From Methyloversatilis sp. (GTDB lineage: Bacteria; Pseudomonadota; Gammaproteobacteria; Burkholderiales; Rhodocyclaceae): 64,000 nt of DNA. This document shows, piece by piece, positions 7,398 to 16,753 of this stretch (position 1 is its first letter; each line of letters begins with the position of its first letter). The DNA lies in contig NZ_JAUYNV010000016.1 of assembly GCF_030698125.1 (NCBI RefSeq), positions 1-64,000 of the forward strand, in the 5' to 3' direction. The notes below the pieces were generated by a model, which saw only the letters and a program-made list of their open reading frames with translations, had not been told where the DNA came from and did not search any database. A program made the translations under genes and the position numbers.

Positions 7398-9197
7398 ATG
7401 CGCTCGCCGCTTACCTTCCTTTTCTGTCTGTCCATCTGCGTGACGCCGGTCGGCGCTGCCGAGCCGGCGGTTGACGATGGGGCGGAGACCGACGACATGT
7501 CGGAAATTGTGCCGGACGACACCCGACCTGCTGCCGAGTTCGGTCGTCTGCCGCTGCGTCCGAACGCGCTGCCGGGCGAGGTGAATGCCATGCTCGAACG
7601 TCATGCGCGCTCGCTGGTGCTGCGTGAAGCGCTGATCGACGAACGCGCGCAGCGCCGACTGCTGCGCCGGTTGCGGCGCGAAGTAACCGAACTGCTGTCG
7701 ACCGAAGGCTATTTCACGCCGACGGTCGAAATCGGCGGCGATCCGCCCGGGCTGGTCATCGAGCCCGGCCCGCGCGCCCTCATCGGTCGCGTCGACATCG
7801 AGTTCGAGGGGGCGGTTGCCGATGCCGAACCCGAACGCGCCGAGCGGCGCGACGAATTGCGCCGGGGCTGGCGGCTGGCGGTGGGGCAACCCTTTCGTCA
7901 GTCCGCCTGGTCGTCGGCCAAGCAGTACCTGCTCGACGCGCTGACATCGCATGACTATGCCGCCGGCGCGCTCATTGAAAGCCAGGCCGAAGTGGATGCC
8001 GCCGCCGCCCGGGTCGACCTGCTGCTGCGGCTCGACAGCGGTCCGGCATTCCGTTTCGGCGACATCGAGGCGACCGGGCTGGCGCTGCACGACCTCGATC
8101 TGGTGCGCCGCTACTCGACCGTGCGTGCCGGCGACCCGTATTCGACCGATGCCCTGCTGGCGTTCGAACGCGCGCTTTTGTCGTCACCCTATTTCGGCTC
8201 GGCGCAGATCAGCGTTGATCGCGATCCGTCCGCGGCGGCTGCAACACCGGTGCGCGTTGCCGTGGTCGAAGCCAGTTCGCGCCGGCTGTCGTTCGGCGCC
8301 GGCCTGAGCAGCAACACCGGCTACCGCGCCGAGGTGGGCTGGTCGGACAACAATCTGTTCAACCGCTCATGGCTGTTCAATACCGCCGTGCGTCTCGAAC
8401 AGCTGCGCCAGATCGCGTTTGCCGACGTGCTGCTGCCGCCGGCTGCCGGCGGCTACCGTGACAGTTTCGGCGCGCTGGCCGAAAGCGCCGACATCCAGGA
8501 TCTGGTGACCAAGCGCGTCGGCATCGGCGCGGTGCGCGCGCGCATCCGCGGCAACATCGAAATCCGCCACTCGCTGAGCCTGCAGCGCGAGCAGCGCGAA
8601 ATCGACGGTCTGGTCACCAGCACGCAGAAGTCACTGGCACTGAACACGTCGTGGACCTGGCGCGAGGTCGATGACCCGTTCGATCCGCGCAGCGGCTGGG
8701 TGCTCAACGCCCAGATCGGCGGTGGTGTCGAAGGTCTGCTGTCCGACACCAATTTCCTGCGTACCTATACGAGGGCGCAGTGGTTCATACCGGTCGGCGA
8801 GCGCGACCAGATCATCCTGCGCGGCGAAGCCGGTCTGACCGGCGGCAAGGCCGACGCGCTGCCGCAGGACTTCCTGTTCCGCGCCGGCGGTTCGAATTCG
8901 GTGCGCGGTTACGACTACCTGCAGCTCGGCGTGCGCGAAGGCAACGCCATCGTCGGCGGCCGGGTGCTCGGCGTGCTCAGCGCGGAGTACGTGCATTGGT
9001 GGTCGCATCAGTGGGGCAGCGCGGTGTTTGTCGACGCCGGCGACGCCACCGACAGCCGCAAGGATTTCGACTTCGCCTACGGCGCCGGTGCCGGCGTGCG
9101 CTGGCGTTCGCCGGTCGGCCCGATCGCGTTCGACATTGCCTACGGCGAACGCGAACAGACCTGGCGGCCGCACTTTTCGCTTGCCATCGCCTTCTGA
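7398..9197 (+). CDS. tamA: TamA, Omp85-family outer-membrane translocation component
   Basis: Outer-membrane half of the translocation and assembly module, an Omp85 protein. Length 599 aa from the ATG at 7398, which gives a signal peptide (MRSPLTFLFCLSICVTPVGA). N-terminal POTRA-like repeats follow, with the typical G-x-V-x-I and P-x-R-V-x-V patterns. The C-terminal beta-barrel contains RAGGSNSVRGYDY (the xRGx lid motif of Omp85 proteins) and ends in aromatic Phe (LAIAF). A TTG-initiated extension to 7365 would disrupt the signal peptide. The stop overlaps the tamB ATG (ATGA), indicating translational coupling. Confidence 0.9.
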   Translation: MRSPLTFLFCLSICVTPVGAAEPAVDDGAETDDMSEIVPDDTRPAAEFGRLPLRPNALPGEVNAMLERHARSLVLREALIDERAQRRLLRRLRREVTELLSTEGYFTPTVEIGGDPPGLVIEPGPRALIGRVDIEFEGAVADAEPERAERRDELRRGWRLAVGQPFRQSAWSSAKQYLLDALTSHDYAAGALIESQAEVDAAAARVDLLLRLDSGPAFRFGDIEATGLALHDLDLVRRYSTVRAGDPYSTDALLAFERALLSSPYFGSAQISVDRDPSAAAATPVRVAVVEASSRRLSFGAGLSSNTGYRAEVGWSDNNLFNRSWLFNTAVRLEQLRQIAFADVLLPPAAGGYRDSFGALAESADIQDLVTKRVGIGAVRARIRGNIEIRHSLSLQREQREIDGLVTSTQKSLALNTSWTWREVDDPFDPRSGWVLNAQIGGGVEGLLSDTNFLRTYTRAQWFIPVGERDQIILRGEAGLTGGKADALPQDFLFRAGGSNSVRGYDYLQLGVREGNAIVGGRVLGVLSAEYVHWWSHQWGSAVFVDAGDATDSRKDFDFAYGAGAGVRWRSPVGPIAFDIAYGEREQTWRPHFSLAIAF

Positions 9198-12100
9198 TGA
9201 ACGCACCCGATCAATCTCCGCAACCCGAGGTGCCGCGCCGCAGCCTGCGCGCGCGCAGTCGCGTGCGTGGCACCGGCGTCGCACTGACCGATGTTGCGCT
9301 GATCGCGCTGCCCTTCCTGCTGGTGTACTGGCTGGTGGCGACCGCCGGTGGCCTGCGCGCGATCGCCGCCGGCGCGCAGTGGGCCGTGCCGGCACTGCAG
9401 TCGGTCGAGGTCGAATCCGGCAGCCTGTGGACGGCGCCGCGGCTGGCTCAAATGATCTACGACGACGGCACGCTGCGCGCCGAAGCCTCATCGCTGGCGC
9501 TCGACTGGACGCCGGTCGCGGCGCTGCTCGATCGCCGGCTCGACATCGCACGGCTGTCGATGGGCGAACTGCGCGTGGCGACCTCATCGAGTGCGGAGCC
9601 GCCGACCACGCCGTCCAGCCTCGCGCTGCCGCTCCCGCTGAAGGCAAGGCTCGACATCGCGCGCATCGTGCTCGCCGAGTACTCGGCGCCCGATGTCGAC
9701 GGCATCGTGCTCACCGACGTCAAGGCGGCCATCGACTCCGATGGCGTGACGCACCGGCTGGACGAGGTCGCCGTGACCACGCCGTGGGGGGCGCTGTCGG
9801 GTGCGCTCTCGCTGGTCGGCGCTGCGCCGTTTGCGCTGTCCGGCGAGGTGGCTTTCACGGCGCAGGATTACTCGGCGACCGCCGTGCTGGGTGGCGCGCT
9901 GGTCGACGGCGCCACCGCTGCGCTGCGCGCCCGGGGTTTCGGGCTGTCAGGTCAGGCCGAAGTCAGCGCCCGGCCGTTCCTCGAACAGCCGCTGACCGCG
10001 CTCAAATTGCTGCTCGACGAATTCGATCCGCAGCGACTGAACGCCGCAGCCCCGGCCGGTCGCTGGACGGTCGAGGCGGATCTGCAGCCGCGCGACGGTG
10101 CGGCTCTCACGCTGACCGGACCGCTGATGGCGCGCAACAGCGAACCGGGTCGCATCGACCGGGACCGGGTGCCGGTGAGTACGCTGTCGGCGCAGGTCGA
10201 GGCGAGCCTGACGCGCGTCGATCTGCGCGAACTGCTGATCGAGCTGTCCGGGGGCGGGGACATCCGCGGTGAAGCTGGCTGGCGTGCCGAAGGCGATCTG
10301 CCGGTGCACGCGGCGCTGGTGCTGCGCGATGTCGACACCGCCGCGCTGCATGGGCAGGGCGTGGCAACGAAGCTGGGCGGGCGCATCGACATCAGCGCGT
10401 CGGGCGAGCGCCAGCAGTTCGACATTGCACTGACCGACCGCGGCGCCAGCCGCATCGCGATAGAGGCGCGCGGCGACGTGGCGCAGCAGCTGCTCACGCT
10501 GGAACGCGCCCGGGTGTCGGCGCGCGGAGCCGAATCCACGCTGGCCGGTAGCTTGAAGCTGGACGACACGCTGGCGTTCCGGCTGTCCGGCGAACTGCAG
10601 AAGTTCGACCCGTCTGCGTTCGCGCGCGTGCCGGCGGCCCGTCTGTCGGCGAAATTTTCCGCCAACGGACAGATCAAGCCGCAGATCGACGCGCTGGTGG
10701 CGCTCGACTTCGCGCCCAGCACGCTGATGGGCGAGGCCCTCGCGGGTACCGTCAAAGGCCGGCTGCAGGGCCGCCGGCTGTCCGGAATCGCCATCGCACT
10801 CGACTGGGCGGGCAACCGGCTGGCTGCGCAGGGCGCCTTCGGTGGCCGCACCGGCAAGGCAGACGACGTGCTCGACTGGTCGCTGGACGCGCAGCGTCTG
10901 GCGCCGCTGCGTGCATTGACCGGGTTGGAACTGGCCGGTCGCATCTCCGGCAGCGGTCGCCTCGCCGGTACGCTGGACGCGCCTTTCGGCACGCTGACGC
11001 TGGCCGCACGCGCACTCAGGCTGGGTGAGCTGGGCAGCGTGGCCAGCGCCGATGTCAGTGCCGAACTCGCGCCCGGTGCCGACGGGCGCATGACCCTGAA
11101 GCTGGTGGCGGCCGATCTGCGCAGCCCGTCGGCACCGGCGCCCATCGAGGCGGTGCAACTGGACATCGATGGCACGCGCGCGGCGCATCGACTGTCGGCC
11201 AGCGTGAAACTCGCCGATCAGCCGGCGGAACGCGGTGATGCGCCACTGCGCCAGTCGCTCGAGCTCGCGGCACAGGGCGCCCTGTTGTCATCCGGTAACG
11301 GCCCGTCCTGGTCCGGGCGGATCAATCAGCTGAAGCTGGTGCTGTCGCCTGAACTGAGCGCCAGCCTGGTTCGCCCGGCGTCACTGTCGGCGTCGAAGCA
11401 GCGTGTGGCCCTCGAAGAAGCGACGCTGGCGCTGACCGGTGGCGGTGAGGTGGTGCTGGCGCGCACGCTGTGGACGCCGGAACGCCTCGACGCCAGCGGC
11501 CGCATGCGCGGCTTTCCGCTGCGCCTCGTGTGGCGCGACCGTGAAGCCGGCATCGCGGTGCGTGCGCCGTTGACGCTGGGCGCCGACTGGGCGGTCGGTG
11601 CCGCGCTGACCGGCAGCGAAGGGTTGAGCGGCCGGATCACGGTGTTTCGCGAAAGCGGTAGCGCCGTCATATCAGGTGAAGGCCGGGTCGAACTTGCGTT
11701 CAGCGAGGCGCGCGCGCAGATCGATTTCGCCGGCCAGTCGGCCAATGTCACGGCGCGTGTCGCCGGCCCGGATGTCGGTCTGCTTCAGGCCGCGGTGCGC
11801 GTGCCGCTGCGCCACGACGGCAGCGGCAGCCTGTGGCTGCCCGACCTCGATGCACAGACCACCGGCGAAGCGACGCTCGACGTGCCGACGCTGAACTGGA
11901 TCGGTCGCGCGCTGCGGCTCGACATGACAACCGCCGGCAGCCTGAGGGCCAACGTGCAGATGGCCGGGCGGCTGCGTGCGCCGGAGCTGTCGGGTCGCAT
12001 CGACGGCGACGGCCTGACCTTCCGGCTGGCCGACGAAGGCCTGCGGCTGGAGCGTGGCAGCCTGCGTGCGCAGTTCGCCGGCGACCGGCTGAATCTCGAC

Positions 12101-13207
12101 AGCCTGAGCTTCGAAAGCGCCAATGTGCGCGCGCCGGCCGATCCACGCCTGAATGCCGCGGCGTTGACGAAGGAGCCGGGCCGGCTCTCTGCGCGCGGCA
12201 CGGTTGATCTGGCCACGGCGGCGGCCGACATCGCGATCGAGGTGCGCCGTTTCGTGCCGCTGCAGGGCGGTGAGCAGTGGCTCATGCTGTCCGGTGACGG
12301 CAGCGTGCGTGGCTCGGCCAAGGCCGGCATTGCGCTGCAACTGTCGCTGACGGCCGATGCCGGGCTGTTCACCGTGCCGGAGGAGTCGCCGCCGACGCTC
12401 GGCGACGACGTCGTGATGAAAGGTCGCAACGGCGCCGCCGCAAGCGGGCCGCCGCTGGCGCTCAAGATCGACGTCGATCTGGGTGAGCGGCTCTATTTCA
12501 AGGGGCGCGGGCTCGATACGCGGCTGGCCGGCCAGCTGGCGCTGCGCGATCAGGGGCGCGGCATCAGCGCCACCGGCAACATCCGCACGGTGGGTGGCCG
12601 CTATCGCGCCTATGGCCAGAATCTCGACATCGAACGCGGCGTCGTCAGTTTCCAGGGCTCGCTGGCCAATCCGGGGCTGAACGTGCGCGCCATCCGCCCG
12701 AACCTGCCTGTGCAGGCTGGCGTGGAAGTGAGCGGCACCGTGCAGCGGCCGCGCGTGCGACTGGTATCCGACAGTGCGATGCCGGACTCCGAAAAACTGT
12801 CGTGGATCGTGCTTGGCCGCGGCCAGGAAACCGCCCGCGGCTCGGATCTGTCGATGCTGGCAACTGCCGCCAGTGCGCTGCTGGGCGGCGAGGGCGAAGG
12901 CATCACCGGATCGCTGGCCCAGGCGCTCGGTCTCGACCAGATTGCCCTGACCCAGAGTTCGATCGCCAGCGGTCCGCGCAGTCAGGTGGTGAGCAGTTCG
13001 CAGCGCAGCAGCACGACGGTCGGCGGCCAGGTGGTCAGTATGGGCAAGCGGCTGACGAACAATGCACTGCTGTCGTACGAACAGGGCGTCGCCGGCGCGA
13101 CCAGCGTCGTCAAGCTGACCTGGACGCTGACCCGCCATCTTGCGCTGATCGGCAGCACCGGTACCGAACAGGCGGTGGATGTGAGGTATGTGTTTTCGTT
13201 CAAATAA
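9197..13207 (+). CDS. tamB: TamB-type inner-membrane translocation/lipid-transfer protein
   Basis: Very long (1336 aa) AsmA-like protein, partner of TamA. One N-terminal membrane helix (about 29-50) is followed by more than 1200 residues of repetitive beta-strand sequence forming a periplasmic groove. The conserved DUF490/TamB C-terminal domain is visible: YRAYGQNLDIERGVVSFQG, PDSEKLSWIVLGRG, and a terminal YVFSFK. The start ATG overlaps the tamA stop. Members of this family span the periplasm and are linked to outer-membrane protein insertion and phospholipid transport; which of these applies here cannot be read from sequence. Confidence 0.9.
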   Translation: MNAPDQSPQPEVPRRSLRARSRVRGTGVALTDVALIALPFLLVYWLVATAGGLRAIAAGAQWAVPALQSVEVESGSLWTAPRLAQMIYDDGTLRAEASSLALDWTPVAALLDRRLDIARLSMGELRVATSSSAEPPTTPSSLALPLPLKARLDIARIVLAEYSAPDVDGIVLTDVKAAIDSDGVTHRLDEVAVTTPWGALSGALSLVGAAPFALSGEVAFTAQDYSATAVLGGALVDGATAALRARGFGLSGQAEVSARPFLEQPLTALKLLLDEFDPQRLNAAAPAGRWTVEADLQPRDGAALTLTGPLMARNSEPGRIDRDRVPVSTLSAQVEASLTRVDLRELLIELSGGGDIRGEAGWRAEGDLPVHAALVLRDVDTAALHGQGVATKLGGRIDISASGERQQFDIALTDRGASRIAIEARGDVAQQLLTLERARVSARGAESTLAGSLKLDDTLAFRLSGELQKFDPSAFARVPAARLSAKFSANGQIKPQIDALVALDFAPSTLMGEALAGTVKGRLQGRRLSGIAIALDWAGNRLAAQGAFGGRTGKADDVLDWSLDAQRLAPLRALTGLELAGRISGSGRLAGTLDAPFGTLTLAARALRLGELGSVASADVSAELAPGADGRMTLKLVAADLRSPSAPAPIEAVQLDIDGTRAAHRLSASVKLADQPAERGDAPLRQSLELAAQGALLSSGNGPSWSGRINQLKLVLSPELSASLVRPASLSASKQRVALEEATLALTGGGEVVLARTLWTPERLDASGRMRGFPLRLVWRDREAGIAVRAPLTLGADWAVGAALTGSEGLSGRITVFRESGSAVISGEGRVELAFSEARAQIDFAGQSANVTARVAGPDVGLLQAAVRVPLRHDGSGSLWLPDLDAQTTGEATLDVPTLNWIGRALRLDMTTAGSLRANVQMAGRLRAPELSGRIDGDGLTFRLADEGLRLERGSLRAQFAGDRLNLDSLSFESANVRAPADPRLNAAALTKEPGRLSARGTVDLATAAADIAIEVRRFVPLQGGEQWLMLSGDGSVRGSAKAGIALQLSLTADAGLFTVPEESPPTLGDDVVMKGRNGAAASGPPLALKIDVDLGERLYFKGRGLDTRLAGQLALRDQGRGISATGNIRTVGGRYRAYGQNLDIERGVVSFQGSLANPGLNVRAIRPNLPVQAGVEVSGTVQRPRVRLVSDSAMPDSEKLSWIVLGRGQETARGSDLSMLATAASALLGGEGEGITGSLAQALGLDQIALTQSSIASGPRSQVVSSSQRSSTTVGGQVVSMGKRLTNNALLSYEQGVAGATSVVKLTWTLTRHLALIGSTGTEQAVDVRYVFSFK

Positions 13208-13215
13208 GGAAAACC

Positions 13216-13232
13216 GGCGCGGGACTCGCGCC
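13216..13232. terminator. GC-rich hairpin between convergent tamB and lapA-like genes
   Basis: Arms ggcgcg and cgcgcc around a 5-nt loop, 9 bp after the tamB stop. There is no T-run, so it is a weak terminator candidate. Confidence 0.3.
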
Positions 13233-13288
13233 TCAAGTCGGCAAGGCGGGCGCGCCGTCCCTGCAGCCTGAAACGTCTGTCCGGATTC

Positions 13289-13720
13289 CTATTGGCGTCC
13301 GGTGAGCGACCTGTCCAACTTGTCCTCCACCTCACCGATCGCTGCAGCGAGCGAATTCACCGAGTCGAGCGTCGTCTGCTGCATCGCCGCGCGCAGTTCG
13401 GCAAATTCCTTCTGCATCGCGGTGTTCAGTTCTGTGAAGCGCGACGCTTCGGCCTGATCCGCCAGCAGCCGCTGTTCGCGCAGCTCCTTGGCATGACGAC
13501 GTGCTTCAAGCATGGTCGACGTGTGCAGCGTCAGCGTGTAGGCGCCGAGCAGCACCAGCAGCAAGGTCGTGGCGCCGAGCAGGATGATGCCGGCCGGTGC
13601 ATTGATGGTCGCCACCAGCAGCGACACCTCGACCGGCATGACCAGCACGCTCCAGTTCGCGATCACGAAGGCGGCGAGCAGGCCCATCACGAGTATTCCG
13701 AGTGCGCCGAGCAGTTTCAT
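13289..13720 (-). CDS. LapA-domain membrane protein (DUF1049-like)
   Basis: Small inner-membrane protein (143 aa). Two N-terminal membrane helices (about 4-22 and 42-64) surround the N-W-x-x-V-x-x-P-V pattern typical of LapA/DUF1049 proteins, followed by a charged coiled-coil region (about 70-135). LapA-family proteins take part in LPS assembly control in enterics. The C-terminal coiled coil here is long, so the partner and role remain open. A good ribosome site (AGGGAG) precedes ATG 13720. It lies 69 bp downstream of the MFS gene on the same strand. Confidence 0.7.
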   Translation of the reverse strand: MKLLGALGILVMGLLAAFVIANWSVLVMPVEVSLLVATINAPAGIILLGATTLLLVLLGAYTLTLHTSTMLEARRHAKELREQRLLADQAEASRFTELNTAMQKEFAELRAAMQQTTLDSVNSLAAAIGEVEDKLDRSLTGRQ

Positions 13721-13789
13721 CAGTGTTCTCCCTTTATTGTGATCGCACCATTGTCATGCATGATCGGCCATACCGCCATCGGCATCCGC

Positions 13790-14989
13790 CTACGCCCGTG
13801 CTGCGGCCGGCGGCATGCGCGCCTCGCGGATCGGCAGATTCACCAGTGCCGCGATGGCCGCCAGCAGGGCATCGGCGTACCACATCCACAGATAGTTGCC
13901 GGTGTGCTCCAGCGCCAGCCCACCGAGCCATGCGCCGAAGAAGCCGCCGATCTGGTGCGACAGCAGCGTGAGGCCGAACAGCGTTGCAAGATAGCGGGTG
14001 CCGAACAGCTTGCCGACCACGCCGGCGGTCGGCGGTACGGTGGCCAGCCAGGTCACGCCCAGACCGATCGCAAACAGGTAGAAGGTCCATTCGGTCTGCG
14101 GTGATGCGAGGTAGATCAGGATGAGCACCGCACGCGACGCGTACATCCAGAACAGGATCATCTTGCTGCGCCAGCGGCCGACCGCCCAGCCGGCCAGCAG
14201 GCTGCCGGCGATGTTGGCCAGCCCGATCAGCGCCAGCGCACTGCTTGCCACTTCGGCCGGCAGGCCGCACAGCCCGACCTCGCCCGGCAGGTGGGTGATC
14301 AGGAAGGCGATGTGAAAACCGCAGGTGAAGAAGCCGGCATGCAGCAGCAGATAGCTGCGGTCACGCAGCGCATCGCGCACCGCATGGCGCAGGCCGCCGC
14401 TGCCATCGGGCGTGGCGTGACTGACCACCGGTTCGCGTGCCCGCAGCGCGCGCGCCAGCGGCAGTGCGGCCAGCGCGGCGATGGCCAGCGCATACATCGC
14501 ACCCATCCAGCCGACGGTGGTGATCAGCTTCTGCGCCAGCGGCGCAAACACGAACTGGCCGAGCGAGCCGCCGGCGTTGATGATGCCGGCCGCCTGACCG
14601 CGTTTCGCCGAATCGAGCTTGCGCGAGGCGGCGCCGATCAGCACTGAAAAGCTGCCGGCGCCGGAGCCGGCGGCCGACAGCACGCCAAGCGCCATCATCA
14701 TGCCGAAGCTGCTGTCCATGAAGGGTGTGAGCGCGCAACCGAGCGCCAGGACGATCAGCCCGGCGGCCAGTACACGACCCGGCCCGTAGCGATCGGCCAC
14801 TGCGCCGGCCAGCGGCTGTATCGCGCCCCAGACGAACTGGCCGATCGCCAGCGCCAGGCTCAGGCTGACGATGCCCAGACCAGTGGTCGTATTGATCGGC
14901 GAAATGAACAGGCCGGACGACTGGCGCACGCCCATCGTGACCATCAGCAGCAGGGCGGCGCACAGCACGGCGGGGAGGGCGGAAGGCAT
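13790..14989 (-). CDS. MFS transporter
   Basis: Major facilitator superfamily permease (399 aa) with about 12 membrane helices. Visible are the loop 2-3 signature region PLAGAVADRYGPGRVLAAG and the repeat RSKMILFWMYASRA between helices 8 and 9. The fold resembles oxalate/formate-type antiporters and MFS proteins with glycine-rich helices, but the substrate cannot be told. I chose ATG 14989: the open frame continues upstream to 15154 only because it crosses the palindromic repeat array, which translates as repeated [10 protein letters not shown] peptides and is not part of the protein. Confidence 0.82.
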   Translation of the reverse strand: MPSALPAVLCAALLLMVTMGVRQSSGLFISPINTTTGLGIVSLSLALAIGQFVWGAIQPLAGAVADRYGPGRVLAAGLIVLALGCALTPFMDSSFGMMMALGVLSAAGSGAGSFSVLIGAASRKLDSAKRGQAAGIINAGGSLGQFVFAPLAQKLITTVGWMGAMYALAIAALAALPLARALRAREPVVSHATPDGSGGLRHAVRDALRDRSYLLLHAGFFTCGFHIAFLITHLPGEVGLCGLPAEVASSALALIGLANIAGSLLAGWAVGRWRSKMILFWMYASRAVLILIYLASPQTEWTFYLFAIGLGVTWLATVPPTAGVVGKLFGTRYLATLFGLTLLSHQIGGFFGAWLGGLALEHTGNYLWMWYADALLAAIAALVNLPIREARMPPAAARA

Positions 14990-15073
14990 GGCGCTGAGCA
15001 GGACTTCGGGTGGCGGGAGGCTAGCACAGGCCGTTGTGCCGTTCGTCCGTGGGAGCAGGAGAGGGACGGGGTG

Positions 15074-15333
15074 TTGGGCATCGCTGCGCTCACCCCAACC
15101 TACGGGGCGTTGGGCATCGCTGCGCTTACCCCGACCTGCGGGGGTGTTGGGCATCGCTGCGCTTACCCCGACCAGCGGGGGTGTTGGGCATCGCTGCGCT
15201 TATCCCGACCTGCGGGGGTGTTGGGCATCGCTGCGCTCACCCCGACCTGCGGGGTTGTTGGGCATCGCTGCGCTCACCTCGATCTGCGATGCAGCCTCCC
15301 GTAGGTTGGGGTGAGCGAAGCGATGCCCAACAA
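15074..15333. repeat. Tandem array of a REP-like palindromic element (six direct units plus one inverted)
   Basis: Six direct units beginning ttgggcatcgctgcgct at 15074, 15110, 15147, 15184, 15221 and 15258 (period 36-37 bp), followed by one inverted copy at 15300-15333. Unit 6 and the inverted copy can fold into a long stem. Related copies lie at 28328-28611. The array fills most of the 469-bp gap between the divergent MFS and YnfA-family genes, so it is not in a terminator position. The flanks 14990-15073 and 15334-15445 show no other recognisable element. It creates false open frames in several phases. Confidence 0.92.
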
Positions 15334-15445
15334 GACGGCGCATGCTTCCGCGCCACACGCGCCGCGCCGGATCGACGGCTGCCCCTGTTGCGTACGGGGA
15401 ACCTCGAAGTTCGACGATGCGCCGACCATCGCGTGTCCGGCCGGG

Positions 15446-15451
15446 TTATCT
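15446..15451 (+). promoter_or_regulatory. Candidate -10 box (TTATCT) just before the YnfA-family start
   Basis: TTATCT ends 7 nt before the ATG, so transcription would begin at or beside the start codon. No Shine-Dalgarno sequence is present between box and start. Consistent with a leaderless transcript, but the box match is only moderate. Confidence 0.3.
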
Positions 15452-15458
15452 TCGGCCG

Positions 15459-15788
15459 ATGAACCTGCTTTCCACCACGGCGCTTTTCGTCGCCACCGCG
15501 CTGGCGGAGATTGTCGGCTGCTATCTGCCCTGGTTGTGGCTGAAGGACCGCGCGCCGGTCTGGGTGCTGCTGCCGGCGGCGCTGTCGCTGGCCGTCTTCG
15601 TCTGGCTGCTGACGCTGCATCCGACTGCCGCCGGACGTGTCTATGCGGCGTACGGCGGCGTGTATGTGTGCGTCGCCGTGCTGTGGCTGTGGCTGGTCGA
15701 CGGCGAGCGCCCGCATCTGTGGGACATCACCGGCGTCACGGTGGCGCTGGCCGGGATGGCCATCATCATGTTCGCGCCGCGAACCTGA
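15459..15788 (+). CDS. YnfA/UPF0060 family membrane protein
   Basis: Small four-helix inner-membrane protein (109 aa). The family core is clear: [16 protein letters not shown] near the start, [16 protein letters not shown] in helix 3, and [19 protein letters not shown] before the last helix. The fold is related to small multidrug resistance transporters; function in this family is largely unproven. The start ATG lies 8 nt after a -10-like box. An SDR gene follows after 26 bp. Confidence 0.9.
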   Translation: MNLLSTTALFVATALAEIVGCYLPWLWLKDRAPVWVLLPAALSLAVFVWLLTLHPTAAGRVYAAYGGVYVCVAVLWLWLVDGERPHLWDITGVTVALAGMAIIMFAPRT

Positions 15789-15814
15789 CGCCCTTTCACC
15801 GAGGAGAATTCCAT

Positions 15815-16594
15815 ATGGACCTGCAACTGAAGAACCGTCTCGCGCTGGTGTCCGGCAGCACCGCCGGCATCGGCTACGCCATCGCCGAGGCGCTGCTGCG
15901 CGAAGGCGCGCGCGTCATCGTCAATGGCCGCACGCAGGTGGCGGTCGATGCCGCCGTCGCAAAGCTGGGTGTCGGCGCGATCGGCTTTGCCGGTGATCTG
16001 GCCAGCGCGGCCGGCGCCGACGCATTGGCACAGGCGCACCCGGACATCGACATCCTCGTGAACAACCTCGGCATTTTCGAGCCGAAAGCCTTCGAAGACA
16101 TTCCCGATGCCGACTGGAGCCGCTTTTTCGACGTGAACGTGCTGAGCGGCGTGCGGCTGTCGCGTCACGTACTGCCCGGCATGAAGCGGCGCAACTGGGG
16201 CCGCATCATTTTCATCTCGAGCGAAAGCGGCATCCAGATTCCGGCCGAAATGATCCACTACGGCATGACCAAGTCGGCACAGATCGCCATTGCCCGCGGT
16301 CTGGCCGAGTCGGTGGCCGGCACCGGCATCACCGTCAACAGCGTGCTGCCCGGCCCGACCCGCTCGCGCGGCGTCGAGGACTTCGTGCAGACGCTGGCCG
16401 ATGAAAGCGGCCAGAGCTTCGAGGACTTCGAAAAGGAATTTTTCGAAAAGGTGCGCCCGACCTCGCTGATCAAGCGCTTCGCCACGCCGGAAGAAGTCGC
16501 CGCGATGGTCGTCTATCTGGCGAGCCCGCTGGCGTCGGCGACCACCGGGGCGGCTGTGCGGGTCGATGGCGGCACGGTGAAGGGCGCCTTCTGA
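15815..16594 (+). CDS. SDR-family oxidoreductase
   Basis: NAD(P)-dependent short-chain dehydrogenase/reductase (259 aa). Cofactor motif G-S-T-A-G-I-G at 14-20, NNLG at 83-86, and the catalytic triad Ser136, Tyr149, Lys153. The C-terminal YLASP...GAAVRVDGG region is typical of classical SDRs. Ribosome site GAGGAG at 15800-15805 precedes the ATG. The long charged insert (FEDFEKEFFEKVRPTSL) before the last helices occurs in oxidoreductases of undefined substrate. The substrate cannot be assigned. Confidence 0.88.
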   Translation: MDLQLKNRLALVSGSTAGIGYAIAEALLREGARVIVNGRTQVAVDAAVAKLGVGAIGFAGDLASAAGADALAQAHPDIDILVNNLGIFEPKAFEDIPDADWSRFFDVNVLSGVRLSRHVLPGMKRRNWGRIIFISSESGIQIPAEMIHYGMTKSAQIAIARGLAESVAGTGITVNSVLPGPTRSRGVEDFVQTLADESGQSFEDFEKEFFEKVRPTSLIKRFATPEEVAAMVVYLASPLASATTGAAVRVDGGTVKGAF

Positions 16595-16753
16595 ACTGCG
16601 TCACGACGCGCCTCGAACAGCAGGGGGAACACGGTCTTCAAGGCTGTGCGCGGACAGTTGTCCTTGATAGTGTTCGCGTGCAGCGCTTGCGCCGGCACGG
16701 TCGAGCAGGCCCGACCCGGCAGATGGATTCCAGTCATTTTTCGGGAGAAACCG

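Noticed and set aside
6109-8090. 660-codon open frame antisense to msrA, FKBP and tamA
   Set aside because: Covers three sense genes with clear motifs; shadow composition.
8780-9196. Extension of the tamB frame into tamA
   Set aside because: Overlaps the tamA beta-barrel in another frame; tamB start at 9197 gives the expected membrane helix and ATGA coupling.
14990-15154. N-terminal extension of the MFS transporter
   Set aside because: The added residues come from the repeat array; the transporter begins at 14989.
15074-15333. CRISPR array
   Set aside because: Units are contiguous with 36-37-bp period and no unique spacers, partly inverted, and no cas genes are nearby.
15034-15462. Open frames on both strands with repeated G-H-R-C-A-x-P-D-L-R or [10 protein letters not shown] peptides
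   Set aside because: They are translations of the palindromic repeat array in several phases; no ribosome site or family resemblance.
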